Below are positions 1 through 8,442 of a stretch of DNA of 64,000 nt, in pieces. Position 1 is the stretch's first letter, and every line of letters begins with the position of its first letter. The translations under genes were made by a program, and so were the position numbers. The DNA comes from an uncultured Helicobacter sp. (GTDB lineage: Bacteria; Campylobacterota; Campylobacteria; Campylobacterales; Helicobacteraceae): NCBI GenBank assembly GCA_944326445.1, contig CALVDZ010000003.1, positions 124,001 to 188,000 on the forward strand. The letters run 5' to 3'. The notes below the pieces were generated by a model. The model had not been told where the DNA came from. It made no database searches and worked only from the letters and a program-made list of their open reading frames with translations.

Positions 1-920
1 GTGGGGAAGCCGGGATATTCTGTCGTGATGAGCTCAAAGGCATTGCGCTTTTTGGCAGGCAGTATGGTGATGCTAGATTCTGTAATCTCAAAGCCAAAGC
101 CGATTTCTTCGAGCTTTTCTAAAATCGCTTGGAGGTGGGTGCTATTAGCATTGTGCAAACTAATGCGTGAGTTGGTAATCGCCCCTGCACATAGGTATGT
201 CCCCGCCTCAATCCTATCGGGGATCACACTAAAGGGGCTAAATCTAGGCAGCTCGCCATCGCTCCCATAGATAGAGATTTCATTGCTCCCTATGCCTTCA
301 ATCTCTATGCCATTTTGTGCTAGCACCTCGCAGAGTTGCACGACTTCTGGCTCTTTGGCGGCATTGATGATACGCGTTTTGCCCTTAGCCAAAGCCGCCG
401 CCATAATCACATTTTCGCTCCCTGTTACCGAGATTTTGTCAAACAAAATATCCGCGCCTTGCAAGCCTTTTGGGGCATTGGCGATGATATAGCCACCCTC
501 TATGTGAATCTGCGCACCCATTTTTTCCATAGCCTTGAGGTGCAAATCCACTGGACGCGCCCCGATAGCACAGCCCCCCGGCAGGCTCACTTGGCATTTC
601 CTAAAGCGCGCTAAAAGTGCTCCTAGCACGAGTATGGAGGCGCGCATTTTGCGCACGATATCATAGAGGGCTTTTGTGTGGATAATATCTGCGCAATTTA
701 TGCGTAGCGTGTGTGAATCTAGATTCTGCAAGCGCGCTCCTAAGTGCTCTAGGAGCTTTGAGAGCGTCTTGACATCGGCGACATCGGGGAGGTTTGAGAT
801 TTGCACATCGTCTTTGCTTAGGAGCGTGAGGGCTAGGAGCGGGAGTGCGGCGTTTTTGGCACCCGATATGGCGATACTGCCGCAGAGGTTTGGGGATTGG
901 GTGATGGTAAGGTAGTCCAT
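1..920 (-). CDS. murA: UDP-N-acetylglucosamine 1-carboxyvinyltransferase MurA, 3' part off the window
   Basis: Catalyses the first committed step of peptidoglycan synthesis, transferring enolpyruvate from PEP to UDP-GlcNAc in the cytoplasm. The frame is open to the window edge, so only about 306 N-terminal residues of a roughly 420-residue enzyme are present. Family landmarks seen are the N-terminal SGAKNAALP segment, the LPGGCAIGARPVDLHL loop with the catalytic Cys near residue 117, and a later GAGTYL-like region (EAGTYLCAGA). ATG at 918-920 is preceded by AAGGAATGCT, a good ribosome site. It lies just downstream of a small membrane-protein gene and galU on the same strand. Identification is firm; only the 3' end is unseen. 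Confidence 0.95.
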   Translation of the reverse strand, partial: MDYLTITQSPNLCGSIAISGAKNAALPLLALTLLSKDDVQISNLPDVADVKTLSKLLEHLGARLQNLDSHTLRINCADIIHTKALYDIVRKMRASILVLGALLARFRKCQVSLPGGCAIGARPVDLHLKAMEKMGAQIHIEGGYIIANAPKGLQGADILFDKISVTGSENVIMAAALAKGKTRIINAAKEPEVVQLCEVLAQNGIEIEGIGSNEISIYGSDGELPRFSPFSVIPDRIEAGTYLCAGAITNSRISLHNANSTHLQAILEKLEEIGFGFEITESSITILPAKKRNAFELITTEYPGFP

Positions 921-929
921 AGCATTCCT

Positions 930-1337
930 TTATTTTTTTTCTCTGTGTTGTAGGGCGGTGCCTACTTTAGTCTGAATCTGCTTGGCGATACTTGGATTTT
1001 CATCCTCTAGTGTATCGCGAAACTTTGCCACCTCATCGGTTTCCATAAGGATAGGATTGAGAGAAAAGTTATAAATAATCTCTAGCCATAGGTTGTAATT
1101 AGGGCTATTTTGTGCGCATTTGGTAAATTTGTCTGTGAAAGTCGTGTAGCATTCTTTGAGCTTTTCTTTATTATCTTTGTGTGCGAGGACTGCTGCGTGA
1201 AGCTCGGCAAGTGGATTGGTGGGTATGGGTGTATTTCTATCCTCTAGTGCTACGCTCAAAAGCCCAGCAAATATAATGGGCGTGGTTAGGATAAACATCA
1301 CTAACCAGCACATCACATAAAACACTACATCAAACAT
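930..1337 (-). CDS. Hypothetical 135-residue protein with N-terminal membrane segment
   Basis: I do not recognise this family. The first 30 residues (MFDVVFYVMCWLVMFILTT...) form one or two hydrophobic helices, probably a membrane anchor. The remaining roughly 100 residues are soluble, Lys/Glu/Asn-rich and probably helical. It sits between galU (18 bases upstream) and murA (9 bases downstream) on the same strand and is probably co-transcribed with them. The full-length open frame and tight spacing support a real gene. A cytoplasmic C-terminal domain is inferred only from the lack of further hydrophobic segments. Confidence 0.75.
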   Translation of the reverse strand: MFDVVFYVMCWLVMFILTTPIIFAGLLSVALEDRNTPIPTNPLAELHAAVLAHKDNKEKLKECYTTFTDKFTKCAQNSPNYNLWLEIIYNFSLNPILMETDEVAKFRDTLEDENPSIAKQIQTKVGTALQHREKK

Positions 1338-1355
1338 TACTTAGGTGTAGAGAAT

Positions 1356-2180
1356 CTAGGCTTTGAAAGTCTTGAATAAATCCGTGGTAGCCTTGACATA
1401 GCCATCTACCGAGCCACAATCATAGCGTGAACCTTGGAATTTGTAAGCAAGCACCCTGCCCTGCTTAGCCTGCTCTAGCAAGGCATCGGTTATTTGAATC
1501 TCGCCCTTTTTGCCCGGCTTAGTCACACGCAAAATATCAAAAATATCGGGCGTTAGGATATATCGTCCGATGATGGCGAGATTGCTTGGTGCGCTATCTA
1601 TGCTTGGCTTTTCTACCATATTATTGACGCGATACACGCCCTCCTCTATCATCTCGCCATCGATAATCCCGTATTTATCCACTTCTTTTTTATCCACTTC
1701 CTCGATGGCCACGATGGAGCAGCGGTAACGCTTGTAGAGATCCACCATTTGAGCTAATACGCCTTGTGAGCCTTTATTGACACACAAGTCATCGGCTAGC
1801 ACCACGGCAAAGGGCTCCTGTCCGATGAGCACCTCGCCCGTGAGGATCGCGTGCCCTAGCCCTTTCATCTCCTCTTGTCGTGTGTAGGAAAATTTGCAGA
1901 GATTTGTGAGGCGTCTGATATCTTTGAGCAAATCCTCTTTGTCCGTGCCCTCGATTTGGTGCTCGAGCTCATAGTTTCTGTCAAAATGATCTTCAATCGC
2001 CCTCTTGCCGCGCCCTGTAACGATTGCCATCGTGTGGCAGCCAGCCTCTAGGGCTTCTTCTACGCCATATTGTATGAGTGGCTTGACGAGGATAGGGAGC
2101 ATTTCCTTTGGCATCGCCTTTGTCGCGGGCAAAAATCGCGTCCCATACCCCGCTGCGGGGAATAAACATTTATCGATCAT
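1356..2180 (-). CDS. galU: UTP-glucose-1-phosphate uridylyltransferase GalU
   Basis: Makes UDP-glucose from UTP and glucose-1-phosphate, feeding LPS and other surface glycan pathways. The 274 residues match the usual GalU size. The N-terminal nucleotidyltransferase signature GYGTRFLPATKAMPKEMLPI is intact. Further conserved elements are VEEALEAGC, the LADD metal/nucleotide segment near residue 127, and VEKPS near residue 190. It follows slt with a 12-base gap on the same strand, and ATG at 2178-2180 has AAGGAGCT upstream. Assignment is secure. Confidence 0.95.
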   Translation of the reverse strand: MIDKCLFPAAGYGTRFLPATKAMPKEMLPILVKPLIQYGVEEALEAGCHTMAIVTGRGKRAIEDHFDRNYELEHQIEGTDKEDLLKDIRRLTNLCKFSYTRQEEMKGLGHAILTGEVLIGQEPFAVVLADDLCVNKGSQGVLAQMVDLYKRYRCSIVAIEEVDKKEVDKYGIIDGEMIEEGVYRVNNMVEKPSIDSAPSNLAIIGRYILTPDIFDILRVTKPGKKGEIQITDALLEQAKQGRVLAYKFQGSRYDCGSVDGYVKATTDLFKTFKA

Positions 2181-2192
2181 TCTAGCTCCTTG

Positions 2193-3839
2193 TTAATTAA
2201 TCAAAGTCGTTTTGAGTAACTGCTCTAGGGCGATATTATTACCAAAAAGTTCTTGATAAACAATATAGTTAGCCAGAACTTTCAAGCCATACATCCGCGA
2301 TTCTTCATAAGGGATAAGCTCCATACTTAGCCATGGCTCGTATTTGCGCTTTTTGATAAAAAGCTTTTTTTGTGCTAGCGTGCGTCGTAAAAACCCCGGG
2401 CCGCCATTATACGCATACGCCACAAAAAGCGGGTTTTTAAACTCGCGCTCTAGCTCCTCCAAATAGAATCTCCCAAACTCTAGCGCGATGATGGGGTTAA
2501 ACATATCCTCTAGCCTGATATCCTCTAGCCCCATACTTTTGGCAAAGGGCGCGACATTAAAGGGCATAATCTGCATCATACCAAGCGCATACGAAGTCGA
2601 GATGAGGGCGGGGAGAAAATTGCTCTCTTGCCTAGCGATGGCGTAAGTGAGGGATTTTTGGTGGGTGCTTTTCCATTTGATATTTTGGGCAAAGGGCGAG
2701 AGGAAGTAGTTGTTTTGGTATTTTGTCGCGCGGTTATGCACATACGCCATATGCGCCAGAGAATCCACAAAGGCAAATTCTTGCGTGAGCTCGCTTAGAG
2801 CCTTTGTGTCGCTTACTTGCAAGAGATTGGCGCGCAAAATCTCCCATTCAAAAGGATCTTGGATATCAAAGGGCGGTTTTTGCTCGCTTAGGGGTGTAAA
2901 ATCCGTGATGATGGTGTATTGCGGGGTGGTGCGGAGCTTTTGGGTGGCATAAATGGTGTAGATATCGATATTGCTACTTTGGGCGAGTTTTGTGAGGAGC
3001 TTTTTGTCCTTGCTCACATAGTATTGCCAAAACAATGCCTTGTTGTGCAGCAGCGCATCTTTGCTACTACTTTGGGCAAGCTTGAAGTAGGCTAGGGCGT
3101 TTTTTGTGTTTTTTGCCATCAGCTCGTTTATGCCAAGCAAAAAGAGCGTATAGGGGCTTGCTTTAGTGATGTGGGCATTTAGCAGGGATTTTTTGAATCT
3201 AGGCAGTGAATCCGATAGGATAATGCCTTGGAGCATTTTATCAAACGCCGGGGCGTTTTCATCGGCGAGCTTTTTGAGCCTTTGGGGCTTTATAGCTTGG
3301 TTTATAATGCTCTCTTTTTGCTTTTGTGTGAGGGCGTTATAAATCTGTGCGAAAGTCTTGGCATCGCTTTGGAGCATTTTGGTGAGGATAGTCTTAGAGC
3401 TTAGAATCTCTACCTTTGTGCTAAGGCTTTTGTTTGGGGCGACTTTGTCTTTGAGGGCTTTGAGGTTTTGGGGCGAGAGGCTTGGGATTTGGCTAAGCTT
3501 TAGCCCATAGCCTATGCATTCTAAATCCTGTGTGAGGAGAGAGCTAAACTCTAGGCGCGCGCATTGCAGCTCTTTTGGCAGCTCGTTGGGCATTCCCTTT
3601 TTTTCTAGGAGGGCTTTGAGTTTTGGGGTTTTTCTATGGATGAGCTCATAGGCTTTGAGCGCGTCTTGCAGGGAGGTGCTCTCTTCACTCAAAAATCGCC
3701 AGATATAAAAATCCCGCGCCAAACCTTTGGGCTTAGATTCTAAAAAGGCTATATCGATGTTTTTGGCGAGTGCTTGTGTCCCAAGCACGCACAAAAGAGC
3801 ACACAAAAGAGTGCGCAAAAGCGCAAATTGTCTGCTCAT
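2193..3839 (-). CDS. slt: Soluble lytic murein transglycosylase (Slt70 type)
   Basis: Periplasmic enzyme that cleaves the MurNAc-GlcNAc bond with formation of 1,6-anhydro ends. The 548-residue product begins with a signal peptide (about residues 1-25, ending in TQALA). A long helical superhelix region follows. The catalytic SLT domain occupies about the last 150 residues, with the ARQESNF motif carrying the catalytic Glu near residue 405, then ALGMMQIMP and AYNGGPG. The start codon overlaps the stop of the upstream yggT-like gene (ATGA), so the two are translationally coupled. The order matches a cell-wall gene block with galU and murA. Confidence 0.92.
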   Translation of the reverse strand: MSRQFALLRTLLCALLCVLGTQALAKNIDIAFLESKPKGLARDFYIWRFLSEESTSLQDALKAYELIHRKTPKLKALLEKKGMPNELPKELQCARLEFSSLLTQDLECIGYGLKLSQIPSLSPQNLKALKDKVAPNKSLSTKVEILSSKTILTKMLQSDAKTFAQIYNALTQKQKESIINQAIKPQRLKKLADENAPAFDKMLQGIILSDSLPRFKKSLLNAHITKASPYTLFLLGINELMAKNTKNALAYFKLAQSSSKDALLHNKALFWQYYVSKDKKLLTKLAQSSNIDIYTIYATQKLRTTPQYTIITDFTPLSEQKPPFDIQDPFEWEILRANLLQVSDTKALSELTQEFAFVDSLAHMAYVHNRATKYQNNYFLSPFAQNIKWKSTHQKSLTYAIARQESNFLPALISTSYALGMMQIMPFNVAPFAKSMGLEDIRLEDMFNPIIALEFGRFYLEELEREFKNPLFVAYAYNGGPGFLRRTLAQKKLFIKKRKYEPWLSMELIPYEESRMYGLKVLANYIVYQELFGNNIALEQLLKTTLIN

Positions 3840-4132
3840 CGCATACCCTGTGCGAAGTTCTCGAGGATTCTGATAAATGTGAGATCGATGAATTTTAACG
3901 CCACAATCACAATCAGCGGGGCGAGATCCAGCCCGCCTATGTTGGTGGGGATAAGCCCACGCACTTTGGTAAAAACCGGCTCGCTTAGGCGATAGAGCAC
4001 CTGCACGATGGGATTATAAGGATCGGGGCGCACCCAGCTAAGTAATGTGGCGATGATGAGAATCCAAATGTAGAGATTAAGCAGCATACTCGCAATAGTC
4101 GCGATGGCTTGTAAAAATGTGGAAAGAACCAT
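3836..4132 (-). CDS. YggT family membrane protein
   Basis: A 98-residue protein with two predicted membrane helices (about residues 5-30 and 65-90) separated by the conserved loop LLSWVRPDPYNPIVQVLYRLSEPV, which is typical of the YggT family (shown here as a region, residues about 28-53). Family function is not well defined; members are linked to osmotic tolerance and, in plastids and Gram-positives, to membrane-complex assembly and division. ATG at 4130-4132 has AGGAGAACCT upstream. Its stop overlaps the slt start by four bases, so they form one transcription unit. Confidence 0.85.
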   Translation of the reverse strand: MVLSTFLQAIATIASMLLNLYIWILIIATLLSWVRPDPYNPIVQVLYRLSEPVFTKVRGLIPTNIGGLDLAPLIVIVALKFIDLTFIRILENFAQGMR

Positions 4133-4177
4133 AGGTTCTCCTTTCTAAAATAATATTTAGGCATTTACCCTCTGGGA

Positions 4178-4270
4178 TTTGGTCGCTTCGCTCCCGCGTC
4201 TTATCTCAAAACAAGGCGTAGCCGCAGTTTCTTTAGTAAATCCTAGAATGCCCGGCAAGCCAAATTTTAG
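4178..4270. repeat. Dispersed intergenic repeat, family R1 (copy 1)
   Basis: The 167-base gap between the yggT-like gene and the rhodanese gene contains a segment that recurs in other gaps. The stretch 4228-4261 (TTTCTTTAGTAAATCCTAGA then ATGCCCGGCAAGCC) matches 8533-8566 closely. An AGAATCT/AGATTCT pair follows at 4270-4282. No coding potential is apparent. Confidence 0.6.
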
Positions 4271-4299
4271 AATCTAGATTCTAAGCTTTGAATCTAAAA

Positions 4300-4623
4300 C
4301 TAGCCCAGCATACCTAAGAGCTCAAAATGCGTGAAATAATCGTCAAAATAATAGATATTTTCACACCCTGCTTCTATGAGATGAGTCCCCAGCACGCTCG
4401 CGGTATGCCCGCTATAGCACACAAGCAGGATATTTTTGTCCTTGTGCTTTTGGGCGTAGTTATAGACATCTTGGGCGTTGTTAAAATGCTTAGAATCTTT
4501 TATATGTGCGTAGCTATAATCGCTCTCATCGCGTATATCGATGATATCAAACTCCATATTTGCCAAATCCGGCGCGTAGATTGGATTTGCTAATGATGGA
4601 TTGTTTTTGCCCTTAAACTCCAT
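4300..4623 (-). CDS. Single-domain rhodanese-like protein
   Basis: A 107-residue protein with one rhodanese fold. The active-site loop LLVCYSGHTAS carries the catalytic Cys, and DIRDESDYSYAHIKDS is the conserved N-terminal substrate-fold segment. Single-domain rhodaneses transfer sulfane sulfur or bind it; the physiological acceptor cannot be told from sequence. I chose ATG at 4621-4623 because TTGGGAGG lies eight bases upstream; the longer frame begins with TTG at 4662 and has no ribosome site. No signal peptide, so it is probably cytoplasmic. It has no clear functional tie to its neighbours. Confidence 0.85.
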   Translation of the reverse strand: MEFKGKNNPSLANPIYAPDLANMEFDIIDIRDESDYSYAHIKDSKHFNNAQDVYNYAQKHKDKNILLVCYSGHTASVLGTHLIEAGCENIYYFDDYFTHFELLGMLG

Positions 4624-4668
4624 AGAGGTGCCTCCCAATGGTTTTTGGGGTATTGTAGTCAAAGTTGG

Positions 4669-5597
4669 TTAATTAGGGGCGGGGCGTGAGGACGGGGAGA
4701 GGAGCTGATGATCGCTTAGGGTTTTGCTCCCTAAGAGGCGTTTGAGAATCCAAAACGCGCCCCTGTGAGCGAGGCGCACGAGCGTGGCAAACACAAAAGG
4801 GCTTATCTTGCGCTGGCTAAAGAGATGCAATCCATTGTGTGAGACTAAAAACACGCCTTGTTGTTTGGCTATGTATGCAAGCGTCTCTCTGGCATAAAAG
4901 CTAATGTGCTGCCCGTGCGCAAAGCCATAATACCACCACGCCTCTTTGCCTTGGTGTGGCGGGATAGGGCAGGGAAGTAGCTCTGTGGAAAAGAGGAGAT
5001 TGGGACATAGTGTCAGCATAGCAGAGATTTGCTCCATCGGGTTTGGGAGGTGTTCAAAGACTTCAAAGCTGCTTAGGAGCGTTGGCTTGGCGTGATGATC
5101 CCACTCAAAGCCGCGTGCGAAGAGGTTTTCACAATACTCATCTTGCCACAATGCCTCAATCCCCGCATCGCGCAGCAAGCGCACAAGCAGCCCCGTGCCA
5201 CCGCCAAAATCCACGAGCAAGGGGGAATGTGTGCTGTGAGAGTGTGTATCGCGAGAATGCGCGCCCTGCGATGTGGAGCTAGAATCTGTGGCATTAGAAT
5301 CGGGGCTAGAATCTGGGTTAGAATCTATCCTCGCCCCCCCCCCCCAATTACGCTCTTAGAAAAGCCAAAGAGCGCGCAGGCTATCACACTCACGATTTTG
5401 TAGAGATGGAGATTGCGAGCGACTATGCCTGTGTCTGAGGCGTTGATGGCGTTTGTGTAGGCTTGAGAGAGCCAATGCACCTCGCTAGCTGACAAAAATC
5501 CACAACGCTCACATTTATAAAAGGGCTCGAGGTATCGCTCTAGTATCGTCGCTTCAAAGGCTTTTTGCACGGGGCTTTGGCAGATTTTGCATTGCAT
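4669..5597 (-). CDS. Phase-variable class I SAM methyltransferase, OFF in this sequence
   Basis: Two adjacent reading frames form one gene interrupted at a 12-C run (12 G on the coding strand, 5334-5345). The 5' part starts at ATG 5595-5597 (AAAGGAC upstream) and encodes a zinc-ribbon-like CKICQS...CERCGF pair. With 12 G it ends four codons after the tract. With 10 or 13 G the frame runs without a stop into LVDFGGGTGLL, the SAM-binding motif I, then SSFEVFEHLPNP and WYYGFAHGQHISFYARETL, as in Methyltransf_23 proteins that modify sugars of surface glycans. The full product would be about 309 residues. A Ser/Asp-rich linker of about 35 residues, built from AGATTCT repeats, directly follows the tract. 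Target substrate unknown. Confidence 0.85.
5334..5345. repeat. Poly-C tract of 12 (poly-G on coding strand), phase-variation tract
   Basis: An uninterrupted run of 12 C inside the methyltransferase gene at 4669-5597. Homopolymeric G/C runs of this length are hypermutable by slipped-strand mispairing in Helicobacter and Campylobacter. The present length puts the gene out of frame; 10 or 13 restores it. Confidence 0.92.
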
Positions 5598-5934
5598 AGG
5601 TTGTCCTTTGTTTTGGGATTGTTTTAGTGCGAGTCTATCATTTATTTGATGCAATTTGCCTTTGGCAAATCCTCCTTGCTCACGGAGAGCAAACTCCCTT
5701 TTCCTAACGCTTGCTCTGTCGAGCTAGATTCTGTAATGCTTTTGTGAATCTTAGTTAGATTCTGTGGGAATGGACTTTGTAGCGGTTTTAGAATCTAAGG
5801 TTAGATTCTAAGTTTGAATCTAAGTTGTTGAGCTTAGATTCTGAATCTACCTCAAGATTCTGCGCTTGGCTTGCTGTTGCAAATATGGCAAAACAAAATA
5901 CCAAATGCTCTATCAGAGAATTGCCCAAGCAATG
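5598..5934. repeat. Repeat-filled intergenic region
   Basis: No gene is seen here. It contains a hairpin ATTTGCC/GGCAAAT (5654-5670), a second hairpin TTGCTC/GAGCAA (5676-5692), and a segment at 5687-5716 that recurs at 9738-9769 (family R2). Beyond these lie inverted pairs of the AGAATCT motif: TTAGAATCTAA/TTAGATTCTAA with a two-base spacer (5788-5811) and GAATCTAAG/CTTAGATTC (5816-5841). The first hairpins could terminate transcription, but there is no T run. Confidence 0.7.
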
Positions 5935-7707
5935 CTAGAACTTCCACTTCACCCCTAGATTCCCGCTTAGGTATGTTTCACTCTTGTTATCCACCTGCCC
6001 GGCAAAGAGTTGCTTAGCCCCTACACCCACAGTCATACTAAAGGAATCTCCAAACGCGATATTGCCCCCGATGATGAGCCGCCCATAGGTTTTGCTCACA
6101 TCCGCGCTCGCGATGCTAAAGGCGGTGCTCGATCCCACAAAGCTCGCTATGTAGTCCCCGCCGCTATTTAGCACATATTGCTCGATTTTTGGGATCACAA
6201 AGAGATAGGAGCTCTCTGAAAAGTATTTGCGCGTCTCTAGCCCCACTTCCACGCTCATCGCGTTGTTTGCGTAGGCTGAGATGTTTTGCGCCAAAGAGCC
6301 TGTTTGTGTCTGTGCGGGCGTGGAGCTGTAGTAGTAGTTTAGCCCCACAAATGGCTTCAAAAACACGCTAGAGATGTCAAACACCCTGCCCACATTGAGG
6401 TTTGCCCCCACAAATGTGCGCATAAATTCCGAGTTTGCGCCCGTGCCTGCGAGGCTGATGCTTTGCGTCGTGTCGGCAAACTGCCCATAGACTTTCGCGT
6501 TTAGCTCCCATTTGGGCACGAAGCGATAGGAGGTATAGAGCCCGATTTGGTAGTTGTGGCTGCCTTGGGTGAGGTTGGTATCGTTTATCGTGGAGTTTGT
6601 GTAAGTGGCATACACACCTAGCAATATTTTATCTTTAAAATCGCTATCATAGCCCACGCTCACACCATAGAGTCCGCCACTATTGCCGCCTATGATATTT
6701 GCCCCGCCAAAGACATTTGCCCATAGGCTGTTGTCATAGGTGGCATTGCCGTAGTAGTCATAGCGTGCATCGGAGCTGCCCGCCGCGGCAAATAGGCTAT
6801 TTTTTAGCATACGCGCAAAGCGCATTTGCTTTTCATACGGGTTGTTGGTTTTGGCGATCCTGCCGCCAATTGCCATATCATTAGCGATGTTCATCGTGGC
6901 GTTAGCGGAGCTCTGCTCGCTCGTGGTGTTGGTGCTAGCGTGCGCTGTGGATTGCATATCCTTGAAAAACCCTGCGTTTGTGATAGCACCCATACCGATA
7001 GCCGCATCTGTGGAGGAGCCTATGAGACTTGTTAGGATCGCGTCATTTTGCGCGCGGTTGCCGGTATTTAGCGCAGTGGTAAGATCGCGGAAAAATGTAG
7101 CGTTAGTCATCTGCGCGATGCTTTGGCTGACATACTCGCCCTTGCTTGAGCCTAAAATCACTTCAAAAGTCTTTTTGGCGTCCTCTTTGGCGGCTTGTGT
7201 ATCGCCTGTGGCATTGATACTTGTCATAATATCGCTAAGTTTTTTGGTTTCGACTTTAAGCGAGACAAAGTCCTCATTTATCACTGAATCTTGCGCGGTT
7301 ATTTTGTCAAGCACGCCCGCTAGGTAGGTTTTGTCCTCTGTGGTGTGGGTATTGCCTAGTGCGACATCTAGCCAGCCTTGGTTGGTATCGGCATTGCTCT
7401 CGCCACCACCGGTGCCAATCTGTTTCTTTTTGTCCTCTAACTCTTTTATTTGTGTCTTAATCTCAGCAATCGCATTGGCAAGGAAGCTCTCAAACTCCTG
7501 CTTTTTAGCCTCATCTACTACATACGAAAAGTAATTATTCTCATCAATGCGAGCTTCCGTGCGAAGCGATATGTCATAATGATTGATAATTAGCGGTGAG
7601 GGTGGCTGGGTGGTTTGTGGCGGGGTTTGAGAATCTGCGGCGTGCAGGGCTGCTGCTCCCAAACTCGCGCCCAAAAGTAGGCGACTAGTGATAAGCGATA
7701 TTTTCAT
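5935..7707 (-). CDS. Autotransporter beta-barrel domain protein
   Basis: A 590-residue secreted or surface protein. It starts with a signal peptide (about residues 1-23, ending SLGAAALHAA). A helical, Lys/Glu/Gln-rich passenger follows (to about residue 300). The last 260 residues form an autotransporter barrel, with alternating aromatic strands such as LWANVFGG, YQIGLYTSYRF and WELNAKVYGQF, and the terminal GVKWKF ending in Phe as BAM substrates do. The passenger is short compared with VacA-like autotransporters and I recognise no catalytic or adhesive motif. ATG at 7705-7707 has AAGGAGCAAAG upstream. Its promoter has a G9 run directly upstream of the -10 (7756-7771), so expression is probably phase-variable. 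Confidence 0.85.
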   Translation of the reverse strand: MKISLITSRLLLGASLGAAALHAADSQTPPQTTQPPSPLIINHYDISLRTEARIDENNYFSYVVDEAKKQEFESFLANAIAEIKTQIKELEDKKKQIGTGGGESNADTNQGWLDVALGNTHTTEDKTYLAGVLDKITAQDSVINEDFVSLKVETKKLSDIMTSINATGDTQAAKEDAKKTFEVILGSSKGEYVSQSIAQMTNATFFRDLTTALNTGNRAQNDAILTSLIGSSTDAAIGMGAITNAGFFKDMQSTAHASTNTTSEQSSANATMNIANDMAIGGRIAKTNNPYEKQMRFARMLKNSLFAAAGSSDARYDYYGNATYDNSLWANVFGGANIIGGNSGGLYGVSVGYDSDFKDKILLGVYATYTNSTINDTNLTQGSHNYQIGLYTSYRFVPKWELNAKVYGQFADTTQSISLAGTGANSEFMRTFVGANLNVGRVFDISSVFLKPFVGLNYYYSSTPAQTQTGSLAQNISAYANNAMSVEVGLETRKYFSESSYLFVIPKIEQYVLNSGGDYIASFVGSSTAFSIASADVSKTYGRLIIGGNIAFGDSFSMTVGVGAKQLFAGQVDNKSETYLSGNLGVKWKF

Positions 7708-7755
7708 CTTTGCTCCTTGTGAAAAATTGTGTCTTGCTAGGACAAAAACCGCTCC

Positions 7756-7784
7756 ATTATAGCCCCCCCCCTTATAGGAAGTTT
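7756..7784 (-). promoter_or_regulatory. Autotransporter promoter with G9 tract between -35 region and -10
   Basis: On the minus strand a perfect TATAAT (7756-7761) lies about 50 bases before the autotransporter start codon. Directly upstream, separated by one base, are nine G (7763-7771). The -35 region would fall at about 7779-7786, where TTAAAC is the best weak match at a 19-base spacing. A slippage tract in the spacer changes promoter spacing, as known for porA and opc of Neisseria. The -10 and tract are seen directly; promoter use is inferred. Confidence 0.65.
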
Positions 7785-7806
7785 AAAAGCCAAAACAAAA
7801 GAGAAT

Positions 7807-8442
7807 CTAACCCCCAAATACCGCCCACCACGCCCCCAAACTCGTATAGAGCAGATACGCGCTAAAGCCCGCAAACACCACGCCACAGATTCTATCAATC
7901 CATACAAAGACTTTGGGCGTGAGGTAGCCACCAATCGCACCGCCAAGCGCGATCACGCCCAAAAACGGCAGGCTAAGCGCGCAAAAAAGCACGCCAATCC
8001 GCGCACCCAAATCCACCTCCATAAAGGGCACGATGATCGTGCCAAAGAACAAAATCGCCTTGGGATTAGAGAGGTTGATCCCTAGTGCCTTGAGATAGAA
8101 CCCTAGCAGAGCGCGGGGGCGAGAAGCATCTAGGGCGCGTGTGTGGGAGGAAGTCTGTGGGAGCACGGGTGCTTGGCTAGTGAGGAGCGCATAGGCGAGA
8201 TAGGCGAGATACACGCCCCCGCATAGCATTAGCGCGCTCTGCACCTCCGCGCTGCCCAGCACGAGCCCTAGCCCGAGATACAGCGCGCCAAGGAATATCG
8301 CCCAACCACTCGCAATCCCCAAAAACGCGCTAAAAGCCGCTCTAGCACCATTGCACAAACTCGTGCGCAGGACAAACAAAATATCAGGACCGGGGGTGAG
8401 TGCTCCTATAAAGCCTATGGCAAATACGCTAAGTAGTTCCAT
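7807..8442 (-). CDS. LysE/RhtB family amino-acid exporter
   Basis: A 211-residue inner-membrane protein with about six hydrophobic helices and the family N-terminal signature GFIGALTPGPDILFVLRTSL. Homologues export lysine, threonine, homoserine lactone or other amino acids; the substrate cannot be deduced here. I chose ATG 8440-8442 because AAGGAGGCAGTA immediately precedes it; the longer frame to 8484 has no such site. The residues SNPKAILFF in the middle match the second conserved family segment. The gene ends about 100 bases upstream of the autotransporter on the same strand, with that gene's promoter between them. Confidence 0.88.
   Translation of the reverse strand: MELLSVFAIGFIGALTPGPDILFVLRTSLCNGARAAFSAFLGIASGWAIFLGALYLGLGLVLGSAEVQSALMLCGGVYLAYLAYALLTSQAPVLPQTSSHTRALDASRPRALLGFYLKALGINLSNPKAILFFGTIIVPFMEVDLGARIGVLFCALSLPFLGVIALGGAIGGYLTPKVFVWIDRICGVVFAGFSAYLLYTSLGAWWAVFGG

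Noticed and set aside
5325..5654. Separate 109-residue zinc-ribbon protein
   Set aside because: Its frame ends just after the slippage tract and joins the methyltransferase with one base change, so it is the 5' part of one gene.
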